From Sphingomonas sp. LaA6.9 (GTDB lineage Bacteria; Pseudomonadota; Alphaproteobacteria; Sphingomonadales; Sphingomonadaceae), in contig NZ_JAKVIO010000037.1 in NCBI RefSeq assembly GCF_022601895.1, positions 1-40,136 of the forward strand: 40,136 nt of DNA, read 5' to 3'. A program made the position numbers and the translations under genes. A model generated the notes under the pieces. That model was not told the origin of the DNA. It worked only from the letters and a program-made list of their open reading frames with translations, and searched no databases. This document shows, one piece after another, positions 26,532 to 35,417 of the stretch; positions within the stretch are counted from its first letter, which is position 1, and each line of letters begins with the position of its first letter.

Positions 26532-27969
26532 AGCTGTAGGCCGTCTTCGTCTGTGTATAGAACTCGATCGCGGCAAAGCCCTGTTCACGCGCGCCGAAGC
26601 TCGACCTGCCCATACCGCCAAAGGGCACATGATAATCCACGCCGGCCGTGGGCAGATTGGTCATCACCATCCCTGCACGAACAGCTTTCTGGAAGTGACG
26701 GGCAAATTTGAGCGAGGACGTCACGATTCCCGCCGAAAGGCCAAAGTCCCCGGCATTTGCCGTGGCAAGGGCCTCGTCATAGTCCTTCACCCTGATCACG
26801 CTCGCCACTGGACCAAAGACTTCGAGCCGGTTGATCTCCATTTCCATCGCGGTCTCGCCAATCAACGCGGGTTCGACATACCAACCGGGATGGTCGCGCG
26901 TGATACGCGCGCCTCCCGCGACCAGGACACCCCCCTCGCCTTGCGCCCGCGCGATGAAGGCATAGCTCTGCTCCTGCTGGGCCTGGCTGGCGGCTGGGCC
27001 GATCTGCGTATCCGCCGAAAGCGCGTGCCCTACGCGTAGATTTCGCATCCTCTCAGCCATGGCGGCGATGAATTTGTCATGCACGCCCTCGGCAACGATC
27101 AAGCGGCTCGACGCTGTGCAGCGCTGCCCGGTACCGAAGAAAGCGCCATCAATCGCAACCGCGACGGCCCGGTCGAGGTCAGCATCGTCAAGGATCACCA
27201 GAGGGTTCTTGCCGCCCATTTCCAGCTGGAACCGAGCCTGCCGAGCCGCCGCGGCACTTGCCACCTGCAAGCCCACCGACTGCGAGCCGGTGAACGAAAC
27301 GCCGTCGATTCCGGGGTGCCGAACCAACGCGTCCCCGATCGACCCGGGCCCTATGACGAGGTTGAAAACACCCGAGGGGACCCCGGATTCAACCATGATC
27401 TCGGCGAGCGCGACCGCGATGGCGGGTGTAAGGCTCGCGGGTTTCATGACCACGGCATTTCCAAAGGCAAGGGCCGGCGCCGATTTCCACGCCGGGATGG
27501 CGATCGGGAAGTTCCAGGGTGTGATGAGCCCGATAACGCCCACCGCCTGGCGATAGGTCTGGATTTCGACACCCGGCCGCACGGAATCCAGATTCTGGCC
27601 ATGTCGCCGCAACGCCTCGCCAGCAAAATATTTAAAGATCCTCGCTGCACGCGAGACTTCGCCGATACCCTCAGCAAGCGTCTTGCCCTCTTCCCTGCTC
27701 AGCAATCGACCGAGCATGGGCGCGCGCGAAAGAAGGGTAGAGCCAATCCGGTCAAGGCAGTCAGCGCGCACCTCGGGCGATGCGGCCGCCCATGACGGGA
27801 ACGCGGCGCGCGCCGCGGACACGGCGTCTTCAAGATCGGCGAGAACACCGATTGGAGCGCGGGCCACCGTTTCGTCTGTGTCAGACGGATTGAAACGAGG
27901 CTGTCTCGCTTCGGACTTTCTCCACTCCCCCGCAATGAGATGCCGGAGATCGAGTATTCCTTCACCCAT
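26524..27969 (-). CDS. NAD(P)-dependent aldehyde dehydrogenase
   Basis: A 481-residue ALDH. Catalytic elements are complete: ITPWNFP with Asn153, FTGS at 226-229, general base Glu250 (LEMGGKN), nucleophile Cys284 (GQRCTAS) and EVFGPVAS. The overall pattern, including DDADLDRAVAVAIDGAFFGT, is closest to alpha-ketoglutarate-semialdehyde and related dehydrogenases rather than 2-hydroxymuconic-semialdehyde dehydrogenases; this is a judgement from memory. GGAG precedes the ATG at 27969. It is the middle gene of a leftward unit, SnoaL-like to ALDH to hydratase. It may oxidise an aldehyde released from the ring-cleavage product. Confidence 0.88.
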   Translation of the reverse strand: MGEGILDLRHLIAGEWRKSEARQPRFNPSDTDETVARAPIGVLADLEDAVSAARAAFPSWAAASPEVRADCLDRIGSTLLSRAPMLGRLLSREEGKTLAEGIGEVSRAARIFKYFAGEALRRHGQNLDSVRPGVEIQTYRQAVGVIGLITPWNFPIAIPAWKSAPALAFGNAVVMKPASLTPAIAVALAEIMVESGVPSGVFNLVIGPGSIGDALVRHPGIDGVSFTGSQSVGLQVASAAAARQARFQLEMGGKNPLVILDDADLDRAVAVAIDGAFFGTGQRCTASSRLIVAEGVHDKFIAAMAERMRNLRVGHALSADTQIGPAASQAQQEQSYAFIARAQGEGGVLVAGGARITRDHPGWYVEPALIGETAMEMEINRLEVFGPVASVIRVKDYDEALATANAGDFGLSAGIVTSSLKFARHFQKAVRAGMVMTNLPTAGVDYHVPFGGMGRSSFGAREQGFAAIEFYTQTKTAYSYA

Positions 27970-28107
27970 TGAATTCGCTCCATTGATTTTTTTCGCGCCG
28001 CAGCGGCTGCGCTAAAGAACATGTGTGTTGAAGTGCGGCAGCCTCGGGGCTGAGCGCCCCTCCAAAAAAGCGCTTGGCCACCGCACTCCGTCCGGCATCC
28101 GCCAGGC

Positions 28108-28575
28108 TCAAGCCGGTTGATCGACAGGAGCCGCCAAGGGATAGCCGCGTCCGACATAGTCGAAGCCGCCGAGCTCAAGCGTTTGCAACTCACCGTCCTG
28201 GGGCGACGCATAATAAGCGCGTATTTCCTTGATGCGGCCTTCAGGGCTGAAGATGTACCACTCGTCGCCCCGCAGGATGACGCCCGACTTCCGCTTGAAG
28301 TGCGTCCACTCGATGACCGCACGACGCGTCTCGGGATCGCAAATGACCTGATCGACGGTCCAATAGGAGCCCAGCCTCTCGACCGCCTCACTCCATTTAC
28401 GCCCGATCGTGTGAGCGTCTTTGAAGGGCCCCTCATACATCCCAGGTGGAAAATAATGGACGCCATCGGCTTCGAAAAATGCCGCGATCCTCTCGATGTC
28501 CCCCGAGTTGCAGGCATCGAAATAATCCCGAATCCATTGCTCCATTGCATCGCTGGTCAGTGGTGTCGCTGTCAC
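28108..28575 (-). CDS. SnoaL-like (NTF2-fold) protein
   Basis: A 155-residue protein of the NTF2/SnoaL fold: MEQWIRDYFDACNSGDIE, IAAFFEADGVHYFPPGMYEG, a Trp-rich strand (VIEWTHFKRKSGVILRGDEW) and FSPEGRIKEIRAYYASP. Such proteins are small isomerases, hydrolases or cyclases; the activity is not fixed. A GTG at 28575 preceded by AGGGAGAGAG was chosen; codons further upstream run into the promoter. It is the first gene of the SnoaL/ALDH/hydratase unit, about 140 bases ahead of the ALDH gene. It diverges from the FAH-family gene across the third copy of the island operator. Confidence 0.8.
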   Translation of the reverse strand: MTATPLTSDAMEQWIRDYFDACNSGDIERIAAFFEADGVHYFPPGMYEGPFKDAHTIGRKWSEAVERLGSYWTVDQVICDPETRRAVIEWTHFKRKSGVILRGDEWYIFSPEGRIKEIRAYYASPQDGELQTLELGGFDYVGRGYPLAAPVDQPA

Positions 28576-28726
28576 AACTCTCTCTCCCTTGCTTTCGTTC
28601 GGCACCGGTTGTGCGGAGCCGTGGAATGGGCACTGTGCCGCATCCCGGAAGCGGCGAAACGTCTTCGCAGGATGGGAAATCGCCTTCGGCGCGCCCACCC
28701 GATCCAATGCAATCGCCTGCCGGTAC

Positions 28727-28754
28727 ATTCACTATTCATGGTTGCATTCACTAT
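28727..28754 (+). promoter_or_regulatory. Island operator copy 3 (ATTCAY direct repeat)
   Basis: ATTCAC at 28727 and ATTCACTAT at 28746, 19 bases apart, with ATTCATGGTTGC between them. This is the best-conserved copy: its centre ATGGTTGC is shared with copy 4. It sits between the divergent SnoaL-like gene and the FAH-family gene, 120 bases before the latter. Confidence 0.75.
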
Positions 28755-28874
28755 ATGAGAACGCTACACACTCATCATGAAGAAGGCAACCATCCCCGAA
28801 CGTCAAATGATCGCCACACGATCAGGCGCCCTCGCCCGGCACGAAACCGACCTCGCATCGACAGGGAATCCACA

Positions 28875-29735
28875 ATGAAGTTGGTCAGCTTCAAGTCGCG
28901 CGCGACCACGGGCTATGGCGCCCTCGTTAATGGCGAGGTCGCAGTCCTCTCGGCACAGTTACCATTTCCGACGCTCAAAACCGCATTGCCCCACCTCGAC
29001 GAATTGCGTCGCGCCGTGGACAGCGCGCCGACACGCCTGGCGCTGTCGCAGCTGGAGCTGCTGCCCCCCATTCCCGATCCGGGCCGGATCATGTGCGTTG
29101 GCCGCAACTTCAAGAAGGCGATGCACCAGATGGGGCTCGACTTTCTGGAATACCCGGTCCTCTTCGCCCGCTTTCCACACTCAGTAGTCGGCCATGGCGA
29201 GGAAATTGTCAGGCCGACAGTGTCGGAACAGTTCGACTATGAAGGCGAACTCGCGGTCGTCATCGGACGAGCAGGACGTCATATTCGCGCCGAAGACGCG
29301 CTTGACCATGTTGCCGGCTATTGCTGCTTCAACGACGGCTCAATTCGCGACTATCAGCGGCACACGTCTCAGGACACGCCGGGCAAGAACTTCTGGCGTA
29401 GCGGTGCTGCCGGGCCATGGCTGACAACCGCTGACGAAATTGCTGATCCGACACGGCTCACGCTCACCACCAGGGTCAACGAAAAAATCGTGCAGCAGGC
29501 AACGCTCGACGACCTGCTCTTCGACGTCCCGCACGTAATCTCCTATCTCTCCGGCATCTACCCGCTGCAGCCCGGCGACATGATTGCGATGGGCACGCCG
29601 CTTGGCGTGGGCCTGAATGCAGACCCGCCGCGGTGGCTCAAGCCGGGCGACACAGTCAGCGTGGAAATCGACGGCATCGGAACACTGAGCAATCGCGTCG
29701 TGGACGAGGCCGGTCTCGATCTCGCTGCCGCCTGA
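28875..29735 (+). CDS. Fumarylacetoacetate hydrolase family protein
   Basis: A 286-residue FAH-fold enzyme. Metal ligands typical of the family are Glu123, Glu125 (FDYEGELAVVIG) and Asp154 (FNDGSIRDYQ). GRNFKKAM and MGTPLGVGL are further family motifs. The family contains acylpyruvate hydrolases, 2-hydroxyhepta-2,4-diene-1,7-dioate isomerases and lyases acting on 2-oxo-acid products of ring cleavage. AGGGA precedes the ATG at 28875. It is followed after 48 bases by the C-C hydrolase gene, forming a two-gene unit that ends at a clear terminator. A second, longer FAH protein lies at 34381. Confidence 0.88.
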   Translation: MKLVSFKSRATTGYGALVNGEVAVLSAQLPFPTLKTALPHLDELRRAVDSAPTRLALSQLELLPPIPDPGRIMCVGRNFKKAMHQMGLDFLEYPVLFARFPHSVVGHGEEIVRPTVSEQFDYEGELAVVIGRAGRHIRAEDALDHVAGYCCFNDGSIRDYQRHTSQDTPGKNFWRSGAAGPWLTTADEIADPTRLTLTTRVNEKIVQQATLDDLLFDVPHVISYLSGIYPLQPGDMIAMGTPLGVGLNADPPRWLKPGDTVSVEIDGIGTLSNRVVDEAGLDLAAA

Positions 29736-29783
29736 CCCAACCTCAATCACAAGAAAACCAGCAACAGATCCAGGAGAGATGAA

Positions 29784-30629
29784 ATGCAACAAGCGGTTGA
29801 CACCAGAATGCCTGAAATCGGGCAGTCGATCGAAGCCATGGGCCTGCAGACCAATTACCACGATGTCGGCACGGGCTCGCCGGTTGTCCTGATCCATGGC
29901 TCGGGGCCAGGCGTGAGCGCCTGGGCGAACTGGCGCCTTTCAATTCCGGAGCTCGCCCGGCATTCGCGCGTCATTGCTTATGATGTCGCCGGGTTTGGGT
30001 TCACCGAGCTCGATCCGAGCGCCAACTACACCATGGACTATTGGCTGACGCATCTCGTCTCGTTCCTGGATGCGATGGGCCTCAAAAAGGTCTCGTTTGT
30101 CGGAAATTCTTTCGGCGGAACGCTCGCTGCCCATTTCGCAGCGCGCTATCCCGAACGCACCTCGCGCCTGGCGATGATGGGCGCGAATATCCTGGCGCAC
30201 CCCATTACGCCCGCGCTCGATAATCTCGGCTGGGGATATGAACCCTCCGTGGAGATAATGCGCGAGCTGCTGAACACCTTTCCGTACAACAAGGCCCTGA
30301 TCACCGAGGCGCTTGTCGAGAACCGCTACAATGCCAGTACGCGTCCCGATTACCATAAGGCCTTCCGCGCGATGTTCCCGGCCCCCCGGCAGAACGTCGT
30401 GAATGCGATGGCGCTGAGCGAAGAACTGCTCGGCAGCATCCAGTGTGAAACACTGCTCATTCACGGTCGTGAAGATGCCTTTGTTCCTCTGGAAGTCAGC
30501 TTCCGGGCACAGGCGATCGTCCCGCGCGCGCAGCTCCATGTCTTTGGCCAATGTGGTCATTGGGTTCAGATCGAACGCGCGCGCGAATTCTGCGCTTTGC
30601 TGGAAACATTCCTCACCGGCGAGGAATGA
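29784..30629 (+). CDS. Meta-cleavage-product C-C hydrolase
   Basis: A 281-residue alpha/beta hydrolase of the DmpD/TodF/CumD/BphD group, which hydrolyses the C-C bond of the yellow extradiol cleavage product to 2-hydroxypenta-2,4-dienoate and an acid. Key motifs: HGSGPGVSAWANW from 38, nucleophile Ser109 (GNSFGG), Asp231 (GREDAFVP) and His259 (GQCGHWVQIE). The GPGVSAWANWR pattern is a group signature. AGGAGAG precedes the ATG at 29784. It is downstream of a FAH gene and upstream of a U-tract terminator. It pairs functionally with the extradiol dioxygenase at 19533 and the hydratase at 25737. Confidence 0.9.
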   Translation: MQQAVDTRMPEIGQSIEAMGLQTNYHDVGTGSPVVLIHGSGPGVSAWANWRLSIPELARHSRVIAYDVAGFGFTELDPSANYTMDYWLTHLVSFLDAMGLKKVSFVGNSFGGTLAAHFAARYPERTSRLAMMGANILAHPITPALDNLGWGYEPSVEIMRELLNTFPYNKALITEALVENRYNASTRPDYHKAFRAMFPAPRQNVVNAMALSEELLGSIQCETLLIHGREDAFVPLEVSFRAQAIVPRAQLHVFGQCGHWVQIERAREFCALLETFLTGEE

Positions 30630-30658
30630 CTCTGGATCCCGAGTGCCAGAACCCACTG

Positions 30659-30697
30659 GATCGCAAGCCCTTCGCCACCCAGCTTGCGATCTTTTTT
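30659..30697 (+). terminator. Rho-independent terminator
   Basis: GATCGCAAGC (30659-30668) and GCTTGCGATC (30682-30691) form a perfect 10-bp stem with a 13-base loop, followed by six T residues. It ends the FAH/C-C hydrolase unit 30 bases after its stop codon and separates it from the converging ferredoxin reductase gene. Confidence 0.9.
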
Positions 30698-30773
30698 GCG
30701 CACCTAACCGACCCATCTTCACACTTCATGGCGAATATGTGGGATTGGATCAGGAGCCGAAGCGACAGTGCCG

Positions 30774-32000
30774 CTAGGCGGTCAGGTCCTTCAACGGCCA
30801 CGTGATATCGGCCAGCTTCGCCTTGTCGGGCGACAACCGCCCGGTCACGAGCCTGCGCCCCTGCACATAGTCCCTGGTCGCATTGACGCAGTCGAGCGCC
30901 ACCACGCGCCCGTGCTTCAAGTAAATGACCGAGAAGGAGCGCTTCTCAGGATCGCCGCGGACAAGACATTCGTCGTGATCGATCGAAAGTCCGACGGTCT
31001 GGAGCCGAAGATCATATTGGTTGGACCAGAACCACGGCACCGCATGATAGGGCTGCGCATCGCCAAGGATCGCCTTGGCGACAACATTCGCCTGGTCAAT
31101 CGCATTCTGCACCGATTCGAGCCGGATGCGGGCACCGTCCGCGAAATCGTTCGCATGCGCTGCGCAGTCGCCGATCGCATAGATATCGGCGAGCGAAGTC
31201 TTGCAAAAGGGATCGACATCGACGCCGTTGCTCCCTGCGGCGCCTGCCGCGATTAGTGGCTCCACCGCGGGGATGATGCCGATGCCGATGATCACCATCT
31301 GCGCCCGGATCACTTCACCGCCTTGAATATGGACGCCGGAGACGCGGCCGCCCTCACCCGTGAATCCCACCGAACACGCGCCCAGCCGCACCTCCACGCC
31401 CTGCGCGCGGTGTTCAGCCTCGTAGAAGCGCGACAACGGCTCGCCCGCGACGCGCGCGAGCACACGCGGCAGCGCCTCCAGAACGGTCACTTTCTTGCCG
31501 AGCTTGTTGAGCACCGCCGCTGTCTCGAGCCCGATATAGCCGCCGCCAATCACCACGACGTCGCTGACCGTGTCGAGCTCTGCCATCATGCTGTCGGCGT
31601 CCGCCCTGGTGCGGACCACATGGAGGCCCTTCAGATCCGCACCCGCGCAATCGAGCCGGCGTGGACGCCCACCCGTTGCCCAGACGAGTTTGCCATAGCT
31701 GATCGCCTCACCGCTCGAGAGCACGACCTGTTTTGCTGACGGATCGACCTCGGCCACACGCTTTCCCGTCAACAGTTCGACCTTGCGGTCGGCCCAGAAT
31801 ACGGCAGGACGGATCAAGGTCCGCCCAAACGGCTTCTCGCCCGCAAGATATTCCTTGGATAGTGGCGGACGCTCATAAGGGATTTCGGGTTCATCGCCGA
31901 TGATCGCGACACTTCCTTCAAAGCCGTGTTGGCGCAGGCTGATCGCGATTTGCGCGCCCCCATGGCCCGCGCCAATAACGAGCACGTCAAATCTGGTCAT
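30774..32000 (-). CDS. Ferredoxin/rubredoxin NAD(+) reductase (BphA4-like)
   Basis: A 408-residue FAD protein that passes electrons from NADH to a ferredoxin for a Rieske oxygenase or P450. The FAD-binding GAGHGG is at 10-15, [12 protein letters not shown] at about 41-52, the NAD site IGGGYIGLE at 151-159 and the second FAD motif DIYAIGDCA at 272-280. It is the last gene of a leftward unit that begins at the FAH gene at 35337. Its likely partner is the 2Fe-2S ferredoxin at 36812, in the same regulon. No terminal oxygenase is present in this window. Confidence 0.9.
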   Translation of the reverse strand: MTRFDVLVIGAGHGGAQIAISLRQHGFEGSVAIIGDEPEIPYERPPLSKEYLAGEKPFGRTLIRPAVFWADRKVELLTGKRVAEVDPSAKQVVLSSGEAISYGKLVWATGGRPRRLDCAGADLKGLHVVRTRADADSMMAELDTVSDVVVIGGGYIGLETAAVLNKLGKKVTVLEALPRVLARVAGEPLSRFYEAEHRAQGVEVRLGACSVGFTGEGGRVSGVHIQGGEVIRAQMVIIGIGIIPAVEPLIAAGAAGSNGVDVDPFCKTSLADIYAIGDCAAHANDFADGARIRLESVQNAIDQANVVAKAILGDAQPYHAVPWFWSNQYDLRLQTVGLSIDHDECLVRGDPEKRSFSVIYLKHGRVVALDCVNATRDYVQGRRLVTGRLSPDKAKLADITWPLKDLTA

Positions 32001-32050
32001 GGCTTCGCCTCATCTGTGAAACAGGTCTCGCCGCGGTCCGGGGCGCGGCC

Positions 32051-32869
32051 TTATGCCAGGATGCGAGCTTTGCGGAGGTCGCCTGCTATGCGCGTTATTT
32101 GCGCCTCACCCTCCCGCAGCGAGTCCGCACTGGTGTGCACGGAATGATTGCCCAGGTGCAGCTCATGGGGATGCTTCACCGCTGAACCCAGGACAAAGCC
32201 AACTCCTTCCTCGCTGGTGATCGAAATCGCGCCGTTGCCTTCTTCGAAGATCAGGAGTTCACCGGTCGACGCCGGTTCGGTGCATTCCAGACTGCCGGAG
32301 TATACGGCCAGCCAGGCCACCTCATGGCCATCAGGCATTAGATAGTCCCAGCGCTCTCCGGGCTTCAGCCGAACGTCGAGATAGTTGATGCCCGCCGGAG
32401 CATCGATGGGACTGGCAGCAGAACCGAGTCGGCCGAGCAGAATCCTTGCGGGCCCTTGGTGGGGCACATCTTCGGCATCAAGATAGCGGCTCTCCGGCGC
32501 GCCCATTTCGCGTTCGGGCGGCAAGGCGACCCATAGCTGAAAACCACGAACTGGCTTTCCACCCGATGGTGCCCCCGTGTGCCAGACGCCCGAGCCCGCT
32601 GCCATCCATTCGACGCCCCCCGCTGCGAGCTGCCCCTTCACGCCCGTGGTTTCCTGATAGTCAACCTTGCCTTCCAGAATGAGGGTAACCGTGGCTATTC
32701 CTGAATGCGGGTGCCAGCGCATCGCGCCTTCAGGACCAGCGGGAATCTCGGCAAGGTCGAGAAATACGAACGGCTTGATGAGTTCGCCAAGGTCCGAGGG
32801 GCTGACCAGCCGCGTGATTGGTCCGCGCCTTGCCCCGCACGTGCGCGTGCGAATGTTGCGGGCCATCAT
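32051..32869 (-). CDS. Pirin-family cupin protein
   Basis: A 272-residue bicupin of the pirin family; some members show quercetin 2,3-dioxygenase activity. The N-terminal cupin has RWHPHSGIATVTLILEG with His53 and His55, and His97 in SGVWHTGAPS. In well-studied pirins the last ligand is Glu two residues after that His (H-x-E); here the position is Gly, so the metal site appears altered. The ATG at 32869 overlaps the TGA of the VOC gene (ATGA), giving translational coupling. It is the fourth gene of the FAH-SDR-VOC-pirin-reductase unit. The function in the pathway is unknown. Confidence 0.85.
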   Translation of the reverse strand: MMARNIRTRTCGARRGPITRLVSPSDLGELIKPFVFLDLAEIPAGPEGAMRWHPHSGIATVTLILEGKVDYQETTGVKGQLAAGGVEWMAAGSGVWHTGAPSGGKPVRGFQLWVALPPEREMGAPESRYLDAEDVPHQGPARILLGRLGSAASPIDAPAGINYLDVRLKPGERWDYLMPDGHEVAWLAVYSGSLECTEPASTGELLIFEEGNGAISITSEEGVGFVLGSAVKHPHELHLGNHSVHTSADSLREGEAQITRIAGDLRKARILA

Positions 32870-33360
32870 TTCGCCGCGTCGGTGGTGCCTGGAAACATTT
32901 CGCGGACATCCTTCACCGGGCCGGATTTGAGGTATCGCTCGAAGCGTTGCGTATAGCCGCCTTCGGGATTCGCCAGGATCTCCCACCAGTTGGCGTCGCG
33001 ATCGCGGAAATAGAAGGCATAGACGTCGTGCTGCAAAATGGGCCTGGTGATGGCCTTGAGCTGGAATTCTTCCTTATGCTCCACACAAAGCGCATGCGCG
33101 CGGTCGACGTCCTCCTTGGTCGCAACGTCGATGCCGTTGTGGTTGGTATAGGGCATGGGCTTACCCTTCGGGCCCTGCACCACGACATAGATGTGGTTTC
33201 CGCCAAGCCGGACCATGCCGGAGATCGGGCTGGTACGGACGAACTCGAACCCGAGAAACCGCTCATAGAATTCGATCGACTTGTCGATGTCATGAACTTC
33301 CAGCGTTCCGTGCGAAAGAAATTTAAGATCAAGAATTGGCTTGGGCTTGGTGTCGGACAT
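32866..33360 (-). CDS. Single-domain VOC (glyoxalase/extradiol-like) protein
   Basis: A 164-residue vicinal-oxygen-chelate protein. Candidate metal ligands are His17 (FLSHGTLEV), His74 (YTNHNGID), His111 (LQHDVYAFYF) and Glu127 (ANWWEIL). GGGAGG precedes the ATG at 33360. It overlaps the pirin gene by four bases. Single-domain VOC proteins include small extradiol dioxygenases, isomerases and binding proteins. In a ring-cleavage island a second dioxygenase or a semialdehyde-handling role is plausible, but sequence alone does not decide. Confidence 0.8.
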   Translation of the reverse strand: MSDTKPKPILDLKFLSHGTLEVHDIDKSIEFYERFLGFEFVRTSPISGMVRLGGNHIYVVVQGPKGKPMPYTNHNGIDVATKEDVDRAHALCVEHKEEFQLKAITRPILQHDVYAFYFRDRDANWWEILANPEGGYTQRFERYLKSGPVKDVREMFPGTTDAAK

Positions 33361-33411
33361 GGCAACCTCCCGGATTTGTCTTGATTGGCACATTATTCTG
33401 CGAGCGATCGT

Positions 33412-34158
33412 CTACCAGGGCAGCCTTGTTCCATCATGCGAGATGAACGAGCCGGTGCTGGCGAGATCGCTCGCCTCGATGGCCTTGATCATGTTGGCGA
33501 CGCTGGTTTCAGGCGTGAACATGCCGTCCTCGCCGCCCATTTCGGTTTTCACCCACCCCGGATTGACCGACAGGACAATCACGCCGCGTGCCTTCAGATC
33601 CGCGGCCAGGTTTCGAGCAATCATGTTGAGGGCGGCCTTTGTGGTGCGGTAGATATAAACGCCGCCGCCAGGCGGGAACGCATCCGGATCGCTCGCAGTG
33701 ATGCTTCCCATGATGCTGGAAATCATGACGATCTTCTTGACGGTACTCGCAAGCACGTTCGACAGAAGAGCCTCCGTGACACGCATCGGCCCGATCACGT
33801 TGACGTGGAACACCTGGCCCCAACCTTCATAGTCGATAGCCCCAAGCGCCTGCAGCGAAGATCTCGCGCCTTCGGAGAAGCTCACCGGTCGGTTGTCCAG
33901 AATGCCCGCATTATTGATCAACAGGTCGACCGGCACGCCGCCGAGGCGACTTGCCAGCGCGTCGACTGTGCTAAAATCGTCGATGTCGAGGGCATGCACC
34001 GTGAAGCGATCGGCCGCAGCATTCGCCAGTTCGGCCAGTTCGCCTGCCTGATCAGGCGATCGACAGCAGGCATGGACATGCCAGCCTTGCACTGAAAACT
34101 GCCGCGCAAACTCAAGGCCCAGGCCCCTGTTGGCTCCGGTGATCAGGACTGTCGCCAT
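33412..34158 (-). CDS. Short-chain dehydrogenase, C-factor-like
   Basis: A 248-residue SDR of the C-factor/sniffer-like group: TGANRGLG at 7-14, NNAG at 82-85, Ser147-Ser148 (MISSIMGS) and Tyr170/Lys174 (YRTTK), then VNPGWVKTEMGG. AGGAAA precedes the ATG at 34158. It is the second gene of the unit starting at 35337 and lies 222 bases after the FAH gene. A pathway carbonyl or alcohol is the likely substrate; nothing more specific can be read. Confidence 0.85.
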   Translation of the reverse strand: MATVLITGANRGLGLEFARQFSVQGWHVHACCRSPDQAGELAELANAAADRFTVHALDIDDFSTVDALASRLGGVPVDLLINNAGILDNRPVSFSEGARSSLQALGAIDYEGWGQVFHVNVIGPMRVTEALLSNVLASTVKKIVMISSIMGSITASDPDAFPPGGGVYIYRTTKAALNMIARNLAADLKARGVIVLSVNPGWVKTEMGGEDGMFTPETSVANMIKAIEASDLASTGSFISHDGTRLPW

Positions 34159-34380
34159 CGATTTTCCTATTGTTCCTTGCGGACGCGCGTGCGTGGTTGG
34201 GCATCGGATTGGTCGGGGGCGCCGACCTTGGGCGGGTTTGCAAGTCGGACGGAGACGTCGCGTCGCAACCCCGAGCGCGCAGCAGTGACAGGCCCCCTGG
34301 CCTGATCTTGCGCGGAATTTCGAACGTGCGTGCGGGTCGTCAGAAAATCGATCAGGTCAAAGGCGTCCCTGAGCAGCATG

Positions 34381-35337
34381 TTACTGCGAACGCTTCAGCA
34401 CATTGGACAATGTGCCCAGCCCCGTGATGGTAACCTCGACGGTATCGCCTTCCTTTAGGAAAACCGGCGGCTTCTTCGCTGCACCAACGCCGCCCGGCGT
34501 GCCTGTCGAAATGATGTCGCCAGGCACCAGCGCGTACCAGTAGGAAACATAGGAAACATAATGGGCGACGCTGAAGATCAGGTCATCCGTTCCTACGTCC
34601 TGGACGATTTCGCCGTTGACCCTGGTCGTCATACGCAACGCGTGCGGATCAGGAATTTCATCCGTGGTTACAAGATAGGGTCCGATTGGTGACAAGGTGG
34701 GATGCTGTTTGGCAGCAACATTGCGCCCCCAGGCGTCAAGCATTGCGGTGGGAACCGTCACCGCCTTCACCTCGGCGACATGGTCGCGTGCCGAAACGTC
34801 ATTGTGGACGGTATAGCCCGCAACATGGTTCAGCGCCTCCTCGACACTTACCGCATAGCAGGGTTTGCCGATTACGACGGCAAGTTCACCTTCATAGTCG
34901 AGCATCGTCGCCTGGTGGGGCGGCATGATCACGGGCTGGCGGTGGCCGCCGAGCGACCCAGCCGAGCAGAGAAACAGGATCGGGTGCGCGGGAACCGGAA
35001 CCCCGCCCATTTCCTCGAGATGCTGATGGTAGGAAGCGCCACATCCCATGAAATGCAAGGGATCAGAGACCGGCGCCGAAAACTGCGCGCCCGTCTCCGA
35101 CAAGAGCGCACCCATCGAACGGAGCTCTTCAGGGCTCGCCCCCTTGCCTGCCTCGAAATCGGTGACAACGGCGCGCAGCTGCTCGAGCCCGTCCGCTTGC
35201 GCCAATATGCCCTTCACCGTTGAGGGCAGCGCGCTGGCCGGGCCTGCGGGAATCAGCGACGGCACGAGCAGTTCCGCCTCACCTACCAGAACTGCTGCGC
35301 GAATTTGCGTGCCCAACACGATACTCGCAATTTTCAT
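34381..35337 (-). CDS. Fumarylacetoacetate hydrolase family protein (long form)
   Basis: A 318-residue FAH-fold enzyme. Ligands are Glu149, Glu151 (LDYEGELAVVIG) and Asp180 (VHNDVSARD); STGTPGGVGAA is a further motif. An extra N-terminal domain of about 90 residues distinguishes it from the shorter FAH protein at 28875. The ATG at 35337 follows GGAGAG; a TTG directly before it is not needed. It is first in the leftward unit FAH-SDR-VOC-pirin-ferredoxin reductase, 53 bases from the fourth island operator. The two FAH proteins probably handle different 2-oxo acid intermediates. Confidence 0.88.
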   Translation of the reverse strand: MKIASIVLGTQIRAAVLVGEAELLVPSLIPAGPASALPSTVKGILAQADGLEQLRAVVTDFEAGKGASPEELRSMGALLSETGAQFSAPVSDPLHFMGCGASYHQHLEEMGGVPVPAHPILFLCSAGSLGGHRQPVIMPPHQATMLDYEGELAVVIGKPCYAVSVEEALNHVAGYTVHNDVSARDHVAEVKAVTVPTAMLDAWGRNVAAKQHPTLSPIGPYLVTTDEIPDPHALRMTTRVNGEIVQDVGTDDLIFSVAHYVSYVSYWYALVPGDIISTGTPGGVGAAKKPPVFLKEGDTVEVTITGLGTLSNVLKRSQ

Positions 35338-35389
35338 CAATCGCTCTCCAGCACGTTCTATCGATTTGTCGCCACCCTACAATTCCACA

Positions 35390-35417
35390 TTAATATATGC
35401 AACCATCAATGGTGAAT
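35390..35417 (-). promoter_or_regulatory. Island operator copy 4 (ATTCAY direct repeat, minus strand)
   Basis: Read on the minus strand, ATTCACC begins at 35417 and ATATATTAA at 35398, again 19 bases apart, with ATTGATGGTTGC between. The second half-site deviates (ATATAT for ATTCAY). It points towards the FAH gene, starting 53 bases downstream, as the other copies point towards their catabolic genes. Confidence 0.65.

Noticed and set aside
28046-28060. GGGGC-TGAGC-GCCCC hairpin between the SnoaL-like and ALDH genes
   Set aside because: Five base pairs without a U-tract directly after it on the coding strand; not enough to claim a terminator or attenuator inside the unit.
34167-34379. 70-codon frame between the FAH and SDR genes, its ATG next to the FAH stop
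   Set aside because: Position would allow coupling, but the composition is low-complexity, there is no ribosome binding site and no family resemblance. It remains possible but unsupported.
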